Source: a virus
IMG/VR virus record: IMGVR_UViG_3300046660_000488
Span: 186,001-250,000 of that record
Strand: one strand, 5' to 3'
Length of the DNA stretch: 64,000 nucleotides
This document shows positions 1 through 7,417 of the stretch, piece by piece; position 1 is the stretch's first letter; every line of letters starts with the position of its first letter. A program made the translations under genes and the position numbers. The notes beneath the pieces were generated by a model. It was not told the origin of the DNA. It did not search any database and saw only the letters and a program-made list of their open reading frames with translations.

Positions 1-762
1 ATGGTCGCCCAGACTCCCCGCGATTTGATGATCAAAGACATTCGCATCGCACTTGGCGGCACGATTGTCCGCGTCGAACTTGAACGCGAAGAATACGATT
101 ACTGCATCAACGTAGCGTTGGATCGCTACCGCCTGCGGTCCGGTAACGCCGTCGAGGAAAGCTTCACGTTCCTCGACGTTCAGCCGGACACGTCCTTCTA
201 CAAACTGCCTGAAGAGATTCAGGAAGTGCGTGAGGTCTATCGTCGTATCAACGGCAACAGCGGCGGCGCCACCATCGACCCGTTCTCGCTGGCCATGACG
301 CAGAACATCTACATGATCCAGAACCCCGGCGGACTCGGCGGCGGCGGCTCGGGCCAACTGGCGACCTACGATTTCGCCATGCAGTATCAGAAGCTGGTCG
401 GCCGCATGTTTGGCCGAGACCTGACCTTCACGTGGAATGCCTCGACGAAGATGATCAACTTCCACCGCCAGTTCAACGCGGTCGAGCAGGTCGGCCTGCA
501 CGTCTACAACGCCAAGCCGGAAAGCATCCTGCTGGTCGATGTCTACGCCAAGCCGTGGCTGCGTTCCTACGCCATCGCTCAGGCCAAGTACCTTCTGGGT
601 CAGGCCCGTAGCAAGTTCGGTAGCTTCGCTGGTCCGCAAGGCGGCATCACCCTGAACGGCGACGCCCTGAAGTCCGAGGCTCAAGCCGAAATGGACAAGC
701 TGGAAGAAGAGGTCAAGAACCTGATCGACCAGAACATGGGCTACGGCTTCACCATCGGATAA
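1..762 (+). CDS. Putative T4-like neck / head-completion protein
   Basis: 253 aa. The N-terminus (residues 8-60: LGG-IVRVEL, then a helix with ALDRYR, then an acidic EESFTFLDV strand) resembles the pattern I associate with the gp13-type neck proteins of T4-like marine phages. A Gly-rich loop (about residues 110-118) and an acidic C-terminal helix follow. No enzyme motif is visible. Such proteins join the filled head to the tail. It starts at base 1 with ATG, so an upstream in-frame start outside the window is possible. The family call rests on remembered pattern, not alignment. Confidence 0.5.
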   Translation: MVAQTPRDLMIKDIRIALGGTIVRVELEREEYDYCINVALDRYRLRSGNAVEESFTFLDVQPDTSFYKLPEEIQEVREVYRRINGNSGGATIDPFSLAMTQNIYMIQNPGGLGGGGSGQLATYDFAMQYQKLVGRMFGRDLTFTWNASTKMINFHRQFNAVEQVGLHVYNAKPESILLVDVYAKPWLRSYAIAQAKYLLGQARSKFGSFAGPQGGITLNGDALKSEAQAEMDKLEEEVKNLIDQNMGYGFTIG

Positions 763-769
763 TATTGTT

Positions 770-805
770 GTCCATGCTCCGGTACTGTTATGCTGGAGCA
801 TGGAC
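770..805 (+). repeat. Inverted repeat covering a start codon
   Basis: GTCCATGCTCC (770-780) and GGAGCATGGAC (795-805) form a perfect 11-bp stem around a 14-nt loop. The ATG of the next gene (800-802) lies in the right arm, so the hairpin would hide the initiation site. Confidence 0.75.
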
Positions 806-1546
806 GACAAACATCACCAACTCAAAAAAGACCTCGCAATGCTGGAAGCCATCGACCGCCAATCGTGGTCGCCGGGTCAGCACGCCAAGGACATCGCCCG
901 GCGGGCTGGTGAGGCGTTCCATGGGAGTCTCGCGGCGCTCGGGGCCACGACCAACCGCCGGACGCTGGACACAGGCTTCCAGCACGAAGAAGACCTGTTT
1001 CGTCCGGAGAACATCGACCACGTCGTCTACAGCGTCGTCCGGAACATCGAAGGCGAGTTGAGCGCAGGGATCAGCAACTACCTGCAACGCCTGCCAGCCA
1101 AGACCGTCTACGACTGCACCACCACCATGGGCATGGACAAATTCGTCGATGATCTCACGGTGATTCTCGCTGGCGCGCCCGGCGGGACCGTCGCGCTGAT
1201 CAGCAATGACGTCTACAACGTGGTGCGGACCGCGCGGAAAACGAAATTCGTTTACGAGCCCATGCAGACGGACCAAGTCATCGCCAAGGTCGGGACCATC
1301 CTGAACCGGGGCATTTTCCTCGACCTCAACGCCAAGCGCAACACGCCCGCGTACATCTGCTATCCGGGCTGGATCATGGCGCCGCCAAGAGACCATCTGG
1401 TCGAGTACACCGGCTTGAAGCAATTTGGTCTCGTCGGCCCGGCATGCCACACCTTCGACACCAATTACGCGCCGTCGTTCCACCTCAGCCGCATCACACC
1501 GCTGGGCGTCGAGTTCGATTCACCGAGCGACATCCCGTTCGCCTAA
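800..1546 (+). CDS. Unknown protein, possibly structural
   Basis: 248 aa, not recognised. The N-terminal 30 residues are charged and helical. The middle and C-terminal parts alternate hydrophobic strands and turns, as in a globular beta-rich protein. It follows the neck-like gene on the same strand, so a virion or assembly role is possible. The ATG at 800 lies in an inverted-repeat stem with GGAG only one base upstream, too close for normal pairing. ATG 839 is an alternative start. Its 3' end overlaps the convergent gene by 4 bp. Confidence 0.7.
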   Translation: MDDKHHQLKKDLAMLEAIDRQSWSPGQHAKDIARRAGEAFHGSLAALGATTNRRTLDTGFQHEEDLFRPENIDHVVYSVVRNIEGELSAGISNYLQRLPAKTVYDCTTTMGMDKFVDDLTVILAGAPGGTVALISNDVYNVVRTARKTKFVYEPMQTDQVIAKVGTILNRGIFLDLNAKRNTPAYICYPGWIMAPPRDHLVEYTGLKQFGLVGPACHTFDTNYAPSFHLSRITPLGVEFDSPSDIPFA

Positions 1547-2241
1547 GCGGCCTTTTCCTTGGCCAGCGAGACGAACATGCGGGCCATGATCCACAGCGTC
1601 TCGTTCTCTTCGATGGTCAGGATGTGGCCGTGTCCACGGCGTTCGTCCTCGTGGATCGACCAGTTGACGCCATGCAGCAATTGCTCAAGGCCCTCAATCT
1701 CCCAATCGTCTATGCGATAGGCGGCGAGGCGCTTGGGGAACCCGTCCAGCAGGGCGCGTAGCTCGTCGAACCGCTTTGGTGTCCGAACGTAGAAACAGCG
1801 CTCGTGCATGTCGCGGTAGGCTGGATCGTCGGCCACACGGAAATCCTTGGGGTACTGGGCGGCGAAGGCTTCGACCGCCTCGATCTCTTTGTGCCCAAGG
1901 CCGTAGATGGCCACGCCGATCCAGTGTAGGTCGTAGAGCCGCATTTCGGCCAGCCAGCGGGGGCCGTCGTTGTAATTAGGGCGTCCGGTCGTCCAATAGG
2001 TCAAGACATGGTCCGGCATCTGCATGCCGCTGCGAACGTGGGGACGGTGGACGCCATGCTTGTGGAAGAACGCCCAATTGCGAGCGCGTTCCTTGCGATA
2101 GATGCCCGCCATGTGCTTGCGGAACCGGGCACTCTCGGGGTTGCGCTTGTCGAGCAGGTCGTTGGGGTCATAGGGAGGCGGTGGCGGATGCCACGTCACC
2201 TTCCAGACATGCGTATATGTTGCAATGGGATTGACCGCCAT
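1543..2241 (-). CDS. Unknown protein
   Basis: 232 aa from ATG at 2241; four codons upstream there is only a TTG. The N-terminal part has a proline run (residues 19-23), then an Arg/Lys/His-rich segment and several Trp/Tyr pairs. The C-terminal half is helical and acidic. No known domain recognised. A TTGACA (2272-2277, minus strand) sits upstream and may be a -35 element. No clear ribosome binding site. It converges on the preceding plus-strand gene. Confidence 0.65.
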   Translation of the reverse strand: MAVNPIATYTHVWKVTWHPPPPPYDPNDLLDKRNPESARFRKHMAGIYRKERARNWAFFHKHGVHRPHVRSGMQMPDHVLTYWTTGRPNYNDGPRWLAEMRLYDLHWIGVAIYGLGHKEIEAVEAFAAQYPKDFRVADDPAYRDMHERCFYVRTPKRFDELRALLDGFPKRLAAYRIDDWEIEGLEQLLHGVNWSIHEDERRGHGHILTIEENETLWIMARMFVSLAKEKAA

Positions 2242-2283
2242 GTAGACGGTCAAAGCATTTCAAGTAGAGATTGTCAAGGCTGC

Positions 2284-2955
2284 TTATCCGCGCGCGTACA
2301 CGCGATTGCGATCAGCGAATTTCTTCGACATCATGATCTCGCCGCCGAGCGATTCCACGTGCTTGGCGTACGCGACTGCTTCTTCGGTGGTGGGGAAATC
2401 GGCCCACGTGTTCCAAGCGCCGCCCAGAAGGCCGGTGTGGCGCGCGTTGAACTGGTCTTGAGCGATACCGCAGAGGTTCCGCAGGGCGGGGTTGCCGGTG
2501 GGACCTTCCTCGTCTGCACTTTCGAGGTCGATGGTGCGCTTCTTCATGTTGCCCAGATCGACCGTGCGCTTGCGGACAACGTCGAGACCGACAGCACGCT
2601 GCATGGGAGGACCCAAATCGGCGGTGACACCACCAAGTGTTCCTTCCTGCTCGGCTCGGGCCTGTGCAGCGGCATCAGCGTAGTTGTTGTTGAAATCGGC
2701 ATCTTGCTTGGTCACACCGACCTGATTACCACCGCCACGGTGATAGTCCAGTGCTTCCTTGCCAGCCGGAATAGCAGCGCCAGCCAGAGCGCCCATCGCT
2801 GCGGCGCCGATGGCCAGATCGCGCCATTTGCCCTCGTCAGTTCGACCCCAGCGAGCGAAGCCCTCGAAGACCGGCAGGCCGTGCTCAACCGGACCAAATT
2901 CCTTGGCGTTCTCAATGTTGTCGAGCAGGTTACGCATGTCGTCGCTGCGGTTCAT
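2284..2955 (-). CDS. Unknown late protein with one hydrophobic segment
   Basis: 223 aa. A helical N-terminus (residues 1-20) precedes a short Ala/Gly-rich hydrophobic stretch (about 49-64), then a hydrophilic middle and a C-terminal domain with DFPTTEEAVAYAK (about 190-202). It has its own late promoter core at 2980-2985 and GGAG before the ATG, giving a predicted leader of about 19 nt. That timing suggests a virion component, but no family was recognised. Confidence 0.7.
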   Translation of the reverse strand: MNRSDDMRNLLDNIENAKEFGPVEHGLPVFEGFARWGRTDEGKWRDLAIGAAAMGALAGAAIPAGKEALDYHRGGGNQVGVTKQDADFNNNYADAAAQARAEQEGTLGGVTADLGPPMQRAVGLDVVRKRTVDLGNMKKRTIDLESADEEGPTGNPALRNLCGIAQDQFNARHTGLLGGAWNTWADFPTTEEAVAYAKHVESLGGEIMMSKKFADRNRVYARG

Positions 2956-2979
2956 CGGGTGTCTCCACTATAGGTACAG

Positions 2980-2985
2980 TATTTA
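2980..2985 (-). promoter_or_regulatory. T4-type late promoter core
   Basis: Minus-strand CTAAATAC lies 24 nt upstream of the ATG at 2955. The predicted leader is about 19 nt and carries GGAG, so this is a conventional late unit. Confidence 0.6.
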
Positions 2986-3040
2986 GCAAGCCCTTCTGGA
3001 ACCTATGCTTCTCGGAACAAATCGACATAAAAGCACCAGA

Positions 3041-3046
3041 TAAATA
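3041..3046 (+). promoter_or_regulatory. T4-type late promoter core
   Basis: GATAAATA upstream of the YibB-like gene. The predicted start near 3052 gives an 18-nt leader containing TGGAGG. It probably drives the four-gene glycan cassette. Confidence 0.6.
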
Positions 3047-3069
3047 TACTCACTTCTGGAGGCTTTTCT

Positions 3070-3900
3070 ATGAGCGATATTTCTATTGTTACGGCGTTCT
3101 TCGACATCGGCCGTGGGAACTGGACGCAGGCCATGGAGCAGCGCGGTGGTCCACTTCCGCACTACCTTGAGCGCAGCAACGACACCTACATCGACCGGTT
3201 CTCGCACCTCGCGACGCTCGACAACGACCTGACGATCTTCACGACCTACCAGTTCGCGGGCAAAATCCAGCAACTGCGCGACGAGCGCGGGCTGACCGAC
3301 AAGACCAAGGTGGTCATCGTTGACCTGAACGACTGGGCCGAACGCCGCGCGCAGATTCGCGCCGTCATGGACGACCCCGAGTTCCCGGCAAAAATCAACC
3401 CGCAACAAATCCGCAACCCGGAATACTGGTCGGAAGACTACGTGCTGGTGATGTCACTGAAATCCCATTTCGTGGCCGAGGCCATCGAGCACGGCTACGC
3501 CAAGAACGACACCGTGGCGTGGATCGACTTCGGCTACTGCCGCGACGCTGCGGCGCTGGGCGGCGCGACGAAGTGGTCGTACGATTTCGACCCCGAGAAA
3601 ATCCACCTGTTCAACACCAAGGATTTCCCGAAGGACGACCCGAACGCATTGGTCACCCACGCGGTGGTCAACAACGATCCGATCATCCTTGGCGCGGCCA
3701 TCGTCGCCAACAAGGATCACTGGCGCCCGCTGTCGGAGAGCATGCAGGACAGCCTGACCATGCTGATCAACCAAGGCGTCGTCGATGACGATCAGAGCCT
3801 GTGGCTGATCTGCTACTTCGGCGGTCCGGAGCACTTCGAGCTTCACCCGATCAACTACCAAGATGCGTTCATCGTCTTCCGAGACTTCAACGACAAATGA
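3070..3900 (+). CDS. HtrL/YibB (WlaTC) family protein, putative glycan-modifying enzyme
   Basis: 276 aa. The N-terminus SIVTAFFDIGRGNW is the hallmark start of the WlaTC/HtrL/YibB family, found in lipopolysaccharide and capsule loci and usually considered glycosyltransferase-like. Further family-like features are the VAWIDFGYCRD stretch (about residues 149-159) and DDDQSLW near 240. It opens a run of four genes overlapping by 4 nt or nearly so, all predicted to act on surface sugars or small acceptors. It is preceded by a late promoter core and TGGAGG. Substrate unknown. Confidence 0.75.
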   Translation: MSDISIVTAFFDIGRGNWTQAMEQRGGPLPHYLERSNDTYIDRFSHLATLDNDLTIFTTYQFAGKIQQLRDERGLTDKTKVVIVDLNDWAERRAQIRAVMDDPEFPAKINPQQIRNPEYWSEDYVLVMSLKSHFVAEAIEHGYAKNDTVAWIDFGYCRDAAALGGATKWSYDFDPEKIHLFNTKDFPKDDPNALVTHAVVNNDPIILGAAIVANKDHWRPLSESMQDSLTMLINQGVVDDDQSLWLICYFGGPEHFELHPINYQDAFIVFRDFNDK

Positions 3901-4661
3901 AGATCATCCTCGACTGCACTGCCAACCTTGGTGATTTCCTGAATGCCATGCCGGTGCTGTCGGGTATCGCCAAGACCTGTGGCCTGATCGACTTCACGAT
4001 CCGCGATGACATGTCGAAGTTCACGGGGATCAAAGAATTCCTGATGTTCCAAGGCATCTTCTCGGACGTGCGGTTCATCAGCGAGCGAGCCGCAGTCGGG
4101 GACCTGACCTTCCACGCCAACATCAGCAGTTGGACCCGCGAGGACAAGGCCAACGACGACCGGCCGACCGAAACCTGCCGCTACGAAAACTGGATGCGGG
4201 ACCACTTCCCGCATATCCCGTTCGAGGTGGACGACAAGTTCGAGATCAAGGCGCCGGTCTATGTCGATGTGCCGATCATGGACGGATTCTACGCGGGCGA
4301 CCGCTGGCATCACAAGACCGATCCGCGCCGCCGCGAGAACATCATTTCGCACCTCGACGGATGTCACTTCCTCGATTTCACCCAGCCTCTGCTGGTGAAC
4401 GCCTACATCATCAAGAACAGCACCAAGCCGTTCGTGTCCTGCTTCACTGGCGTCGGCATCCTGTCCGACCTCATGAACAAAGAGACCTACATCGTCTGGA
4501 AGCCCGAAGACTTCAACGAAGAATTCAGGCGAGGTGACGACAACATATGGTGGGACAACAAAGATATTCACCAAGTTTTCCGAAAACACTATTATGGGGA
4601 TCGGAAATCTACTCTCGTGCTCGCGCGGGACGCCAACAAAGTCATCTGGGGCCGCGAATGA
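3897..4661 (+). CDS. Putative GT9-like (heptosyltransferase-like) glycosyltransferase
   Basis: 254 aa, starting at an ATGA overlap with the YibB-like gene. The N-terminus MKIILDCTANLGDFLNAMPV matches the opening strand-loop-helix of family 9 glycosyltransferases (xLGDxxxxxPxL), with GD at residues 12-13. The rest is divergent and shorter than a full heptosyltransferase (about 320-350 aa), so it may be a trimmed or acceptor-specific variant. Its neighbours support a role in glycan synthesis. The exact donor and acceptor cannot be read from sequence. Confidence 0.55.
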   Translation: MKIILDCTANLGDFLNAMPVLSGIAKTCGLIDFTIRDDMSKFTGIKEFLMFQGIFSDVRFISERAAVGDLTFHANISSWTREDKANDDRPTETCRYENWMRDHFPHIPFEVDDKFEIKAPVYVDVPIMDGFYAGDRWHHKTDPRRRENIISHLDGCHFLDFTQPLLVNAYIIKNSTKPFVSCFTGVGILSDLMNKETYIVWKPEDFNEEFRRGDDNIWWDNKDIHQVFRKHYYGDRKSTLVLARDANKVIWGRE

Positions 4662-5188
4662 GCTATCTACCGAGTCTGATCCACGACAAGCGAGTGATCC
4701 ACGAAATGGTGCAGATCGCGGGCGCGACGCCCGAAGGCTGCATCGTCGAGGTCGGCGTCTACCAAGGCGGTAGCGCCTCGTACCTGACAGAACTGGCCGA
4801 GAAACAAGGTCGGCAGATTTTCCTCTACGACACCTTCGAAGGCATGCCGGTGTCCGGTGAGCACGACATGCACCCGGTGGGCGATTTCGCCGACACCAGC
4901 TTCGAGAAGGTGCGCGACGCACTGCCCTACGCCACGGTGACCAAGGGGTTCTTCCCCGACAGCGCCATCGACATGCCCGACGTGGCCTTCGTCCATATCG
5001 ATGTGGACCAGTACCAGTGCTACGTGGACTGCATCAACTATTTCAGCCCTCGGATGGTCAAGGGCGGCGTGATGTGGTTCGACGATTACGAGTTGAAGGG
5101 TGCACAGATGGCCGTTGACGAACTCATCGGCAAGGAAAACACCATCGCGGCTGCTTGCGGCCACCACAAACGCTACAAGATTTTCTAA
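4658..5188 (+). CDS. TylF-like SAM-dependent methyltransferase
   Basis: 176 aa, start coupled by an ATGA overlap. Motifs in order are EVGVYQGGSA (about residues 26-35, SAM-binding loop), LYDTFEGMP (about 51-59), FVHIDVDQYQ (about 107-116, metal/catalytic Asp region) and GGVMWFDDY (about 130-138). This order is typical of the macrocin-O-methyltransferase (TylF) family, which methylates sugars or small molecules using a divalent metal. Within this cassette it probably methylates a glycan residue. Confidence 0.8.
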   Translation: MSYLPSLIHDKRVIHEMVQIAGATPEGCIVEVGVYQGGSASYLTELAEKQGRQIFLYDTFEGMPVSGEHDMHPVGDFADTSFEKVRDALPYATVTKGFFPDSAIDMPDVAFVHIDVDQYQCYVDCINYFSPRMVKGGVMWFDDYELKGAQMAVDELIGKENTIAAACGHHKRYKIF

Positions 5189-5198
5189 GAGATACTTC

Positions 5199-5690
5199 AT
5201 GGACATTGTTGAATACAAGGGAGTGGCCTACCCTGAATTTCAGGCCAAGGGGTTTTCGTCGCAATTTGCGTTCCCGTTCGCCGCACATTTCTGCAAGGGC
5301 GACGGCTTCGACATCGGCTGCAACCGGCTGGAGTGGGCTTTCCCCGGCGCCCAGCCCATCGACCTGAACTTCGACGACGAGTTCGAGGCCTATAATCTGC
5401 CTGACCGTCAGGTGGATTACATCTTTTCGAGCCACTGTCTGGAGCACCTTCCCGACTGGACGAAGGCTCTCGACCACTGGCATGAGCGTCTGAAGGTCGG
5501 CGGGACGATGTTCCTCTACCTGCCGCACTACGATCAGGCCTACTGGCGTCCGTGGAACAACCGCAAGCACCTGCACGTGTTCACGGCCGAGATCATCGCC
5601 GACTGGCTGCGTGACCACGGCTACGTCAACGTCTTCGCCTCCGGGCGCGACCTGAACCACTCGTTCATGGTGGTGGGGGAGAAAGCCTGA
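5199..5690 (+). CDS. Class I SAM methyltransferase (Methyltransf_11-like)
   Basis: 163 aa, ATG 10 nt after the previous stop. GFDIGCNRLEW (about residues 31-41) is the SAM loop. DYIFSSHCLEHLPDW (about 66-80) and LKVGGTMFLYLPH (about 91-103) are the usual motif 4-6 region of small-molecule methyltransferases. Last member of the glycan cassette. The target is unknown but probably a sugar, from context. Confidence 0.75.
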   Translation: MDIVEYKGVAYPEFQAKGFSSQFAFPFAAHFCKGDGFDIGCNRLEWAFPGAQPIDLNFDDEFEAYNLPDRQVDYIFSSHCLEHLPDWTKALDHWHERLKVGGTMFLYLPHYDQAYWRPWNNRKHLHVFTAEIIADWLRDHGYVNVFASGRDLNHSFMVVGEKA

Positions 5691-5782
5691 TGTGGAAAGA
5701 CGTCAAGCCCAAGCCGGTCGCTGCACCGGCCAAGCCCTACGTGATCCGTTCGATCACGGTGAAATCGAGCTTCAAGCGGTGA
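5690..5782 (+). CDS. Very small basic protein
   Basis: 30 aa, rich in Lys and Pro. Its ATG overlaps the preceding TGA and its TGA overlaps the next GTG, so it sits in a strictly coupled series. No family recognised. Coupling is the main evidence that it is translated. Confidence 0.4.
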   Translation: MWKDVKPKPVAAPAKPYVIRSITVKSSFKR

Positions 5783-5895
5783 AGCGTTTCGCCCCCATCG
5801 TGGCCTCGATTTTCCTGATCGCGGCCAACCCCGTGGCGTGGGTCACCTACCCGCTTTTGATCGCCTGCAAACACCTGTACGTTCGGCCGCGATAG
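5779..5895 (+). CDS. Small single-pass membrane protein
   Basis: 38 aa from a GTG that overlaps the previous stop (GTGA). After VKRF, residues 5-31 are almost all hydrophobic and could cross the membrane once or form a hairpin, followed by a basic tail. No known small phage membrane protein was recognised. Confidence 0.45.
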   Translation: MKRFAPIVASIFLIAANPVAWVTYPLLIACKHLYVRPR

Positions 5896-5899
5896 GCTG

Positions 5900-5928
5900 T
5901 TGCCATATCTGGTAAACCAGATTAAGCA
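5900..5928 (+). promoter_or_regulatory. Sigma70-like promoter with palindrome in the spacer
   Basis: TTGCCA (5900-5905), 17-bp spacer, TAAGCA (5923-5928). The spacer contains the perfect ATCTGGT-AA-ACCAGAT operator-like palindrome. It lies just before the three-paralogue operon. Confidence 0.45.
5907..5922 (+). repeat. YTGGTNRACSA operator-like site (best palindrome)
   Basis: Seven-base arms ATCTGGT/ACCAGAT around AA. Member of a group of 11 intergenic sites in this window, and the most symmetrical of them. Confidence 0.6.
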
Positions 5929-5935
5929 TCATCGC

Positions 5936-6478
5936 ATGTACCGTTACGACAGCACCTGTTCATGTCCCCCGCCCCCGGCGCCGAAGATGACCACCACGGT
6001 CACGCGCACCGATCTGTTCATCGCGTTCGACAAGGCCGAAGCCTTCTACACGGCCGCGTTCGAGCAGGACAAGCTCGACCATGAGACCACGGTCAGCAAG
6101 GCCTACAAGGACTATCAGAAGCGATTGAAAGAGCGCAAGGATGCTCTGAAAGCTGAGATCGCTCGGCTTTTGGCCGCGCCCATCGTGATTCGCGACAAAT
6201 TCCTGTGGTTCAAGGCGAAGACCCGGACGCGGACGCAGGAAGAAGCTGAATCGGATGCGAAGGCTGGCCTTCATCGGCTGTTCTATCCGATGGGTCCGTT
6301 CCAGAAACCGAAGCTGTATTCCTCGAACCAGCATCGCCTCACGCGCGTGCAGGAAATGCGCGCGGCGTCGCTCTGCGATGGCTTCGACACCTTCACCCTG
6401 CCGGAGAATGACATGGTTCTGCTCAGCAATGCAGAGGCCATCGCCGAGGCCACGCCTGAGCCCGAGACTGCCGAATGA
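5936..6478 (+). CDS. Unknown protein, paralogue group A
   Basis: 180 aa from ATG 5936. It has a cysteine/proline-rich start (CSCPPPPAP), a long charged helix (about residues 30-80), and a C-terminal helix ending RAASLCDGFDTFTLPENDMVLLS. That last segment recurs in the next two genes, so the three form a tandem paralogue group. Function unknown. It follows a promoter carrying a palindromic spacer. Confidence 0.65.
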   Translation: MYRYDSTCSCPPPPAPKMTTTVTRTDLFIAFDKAEAFYTAAFEQDKLDHETTVSKAYKDYQKRLKERKDALKAEIARLLAAPIVIRDKFLWFKAKTRTRTQEEAESDAKAGLHRLFYPMGPFQKPKLYSSNQHRLTRVQEMRAASLCDGFDTFTLPENDMVLLSNAEAIAEATPEPETAE

Positions 6479-7032
6479 GCGGGATCAACCAAACCGGCTT
6501 CACGGCCGAGATCAGCCGTGTGGCGCTCATCGAACGTCTGGAGATCGCCGCCAAGGCGTATCGGACGAAGCACGACGAATTCAAGGCTGCGTGGGTCGCG
6601 AGAAATGAAGAATCGCTCGCCAAGCAAAAAGTCAATGCAGAGCGCACCCGCCCCATCCACGATGCGGCGAAAGCAGCCTTCATCGCCGAGCGTCTGAAAG
6701 ACGACGTGATGATTCCGGGTTGCCATTCGTGGATGAGGCCGACGCCTCGCAAGAAAACGTTGAAGGAAGCCACGGACGGTTGGTATCAGGAATGGCGTCG
6801 TCTCTGCGAAGAAGACAGCACCCTCTGTTACAGCTTCGAACAAATGCCATACTTTCCTGATGGCGAAGCAATGTGGAAGTCGATCTTCGAGGATGGTCGA
6901 GGCCATCGGCATCACAACTTGCAGTGTGCTGATCGCTGTGACGCTCTTCTGAAACTCGCCGTGGACGAAGACTTGATCAACATCCGCCTCGACGAGCACG
7001 ACATCAAATTGATCAACATGGCTTGGGATTGA
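6475..7032 (+). CDS. Unknown protein, paralogue group A
   Basis: 185 aa, ATGA overlap with the previous gene. Helical and charged throughout. Its end, LAVDEDLINIRLDEHDIKLIN, aligns with the ends of both neighbours. The N-terminal helix (ERLEIAAKAYRTKHDEFKA) is also related to theirs. No catalytic motif seen. Confidence 0.65.
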   Translation: MSGINQTGFTAEISRVALIERLEIAAKAYRTKHDEFKAAWVARNEESLAKQKVNAERTRPIHDAAKAAFIAERLKDDVMIPGCHSWMRPTPRKKTLKEATDGWYQEWRRLCEEDSTLCYSFEQMPYFPDGEAMWKSIFEDGRGHRHHNLQCADRCDALLKLAVDEDLINIRLDEHDIKLINMAWD

Positions 7033-7038
7033 AGACCA

Positions 7039-7413
7039 ATGGCCCACAATGACAAGCCTCCGGTCACCGCCGAGATCGACCGGTGCACCCTGCTCGACCG
7101 GTCCACGGCCGTCGCCGCGCACTATCAGGCCATCGTCGATGACGAGCAAGCCGCGAGGAAAGAGCGTGAGGCCATCGAGCGGGAAGAGGGCATCCAGCGC
7201 CGGATGACGTTCTGTTTCTTCTTCAAGCGCTCGCGAGAGAAAGCCGAGGCCATTTACCTGCGGGAGGAAGGGCGCTGGTTGGGCCACAATTGGCCGACCT
7301 CAGCGCAGTACCGCCTGAGCCGCGCTGAATCGCTCATTCGGATGGCGAGCGATGAAACGCTGACCTCCATCCGCATCCCCGAAAACGACATCTACCTGTT
7401 GAACGTCGAGTAG
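7039..7413 (+). CDS. Unknown protein, paralogue group A
   Basis: 124 aa, the shortest of the three. It keeps the N-terminal LLDRSTAVAAHYQAIVDDE helix and the C-terminal MASDETLTSIRIPENDIYLL motif and lacks much of the middle. The threonyl-tRNA synthetase gene starts 4 nt after its stop, so it is probably cotranscribed with it. Confidence 0.6.
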   Translation: MAHNDKPPVTAEIDRCTLLDRSTAVAAHYQAIVDDEQAARKEREAIEREEGIQRRMTFCFFFKRSREKAEAIYLREEGRWLGHNWPTSAQYRLSRAESLIRMASDETLTSIRIPENDIYLLNVE

Positions 7414-7417
7414 CACC

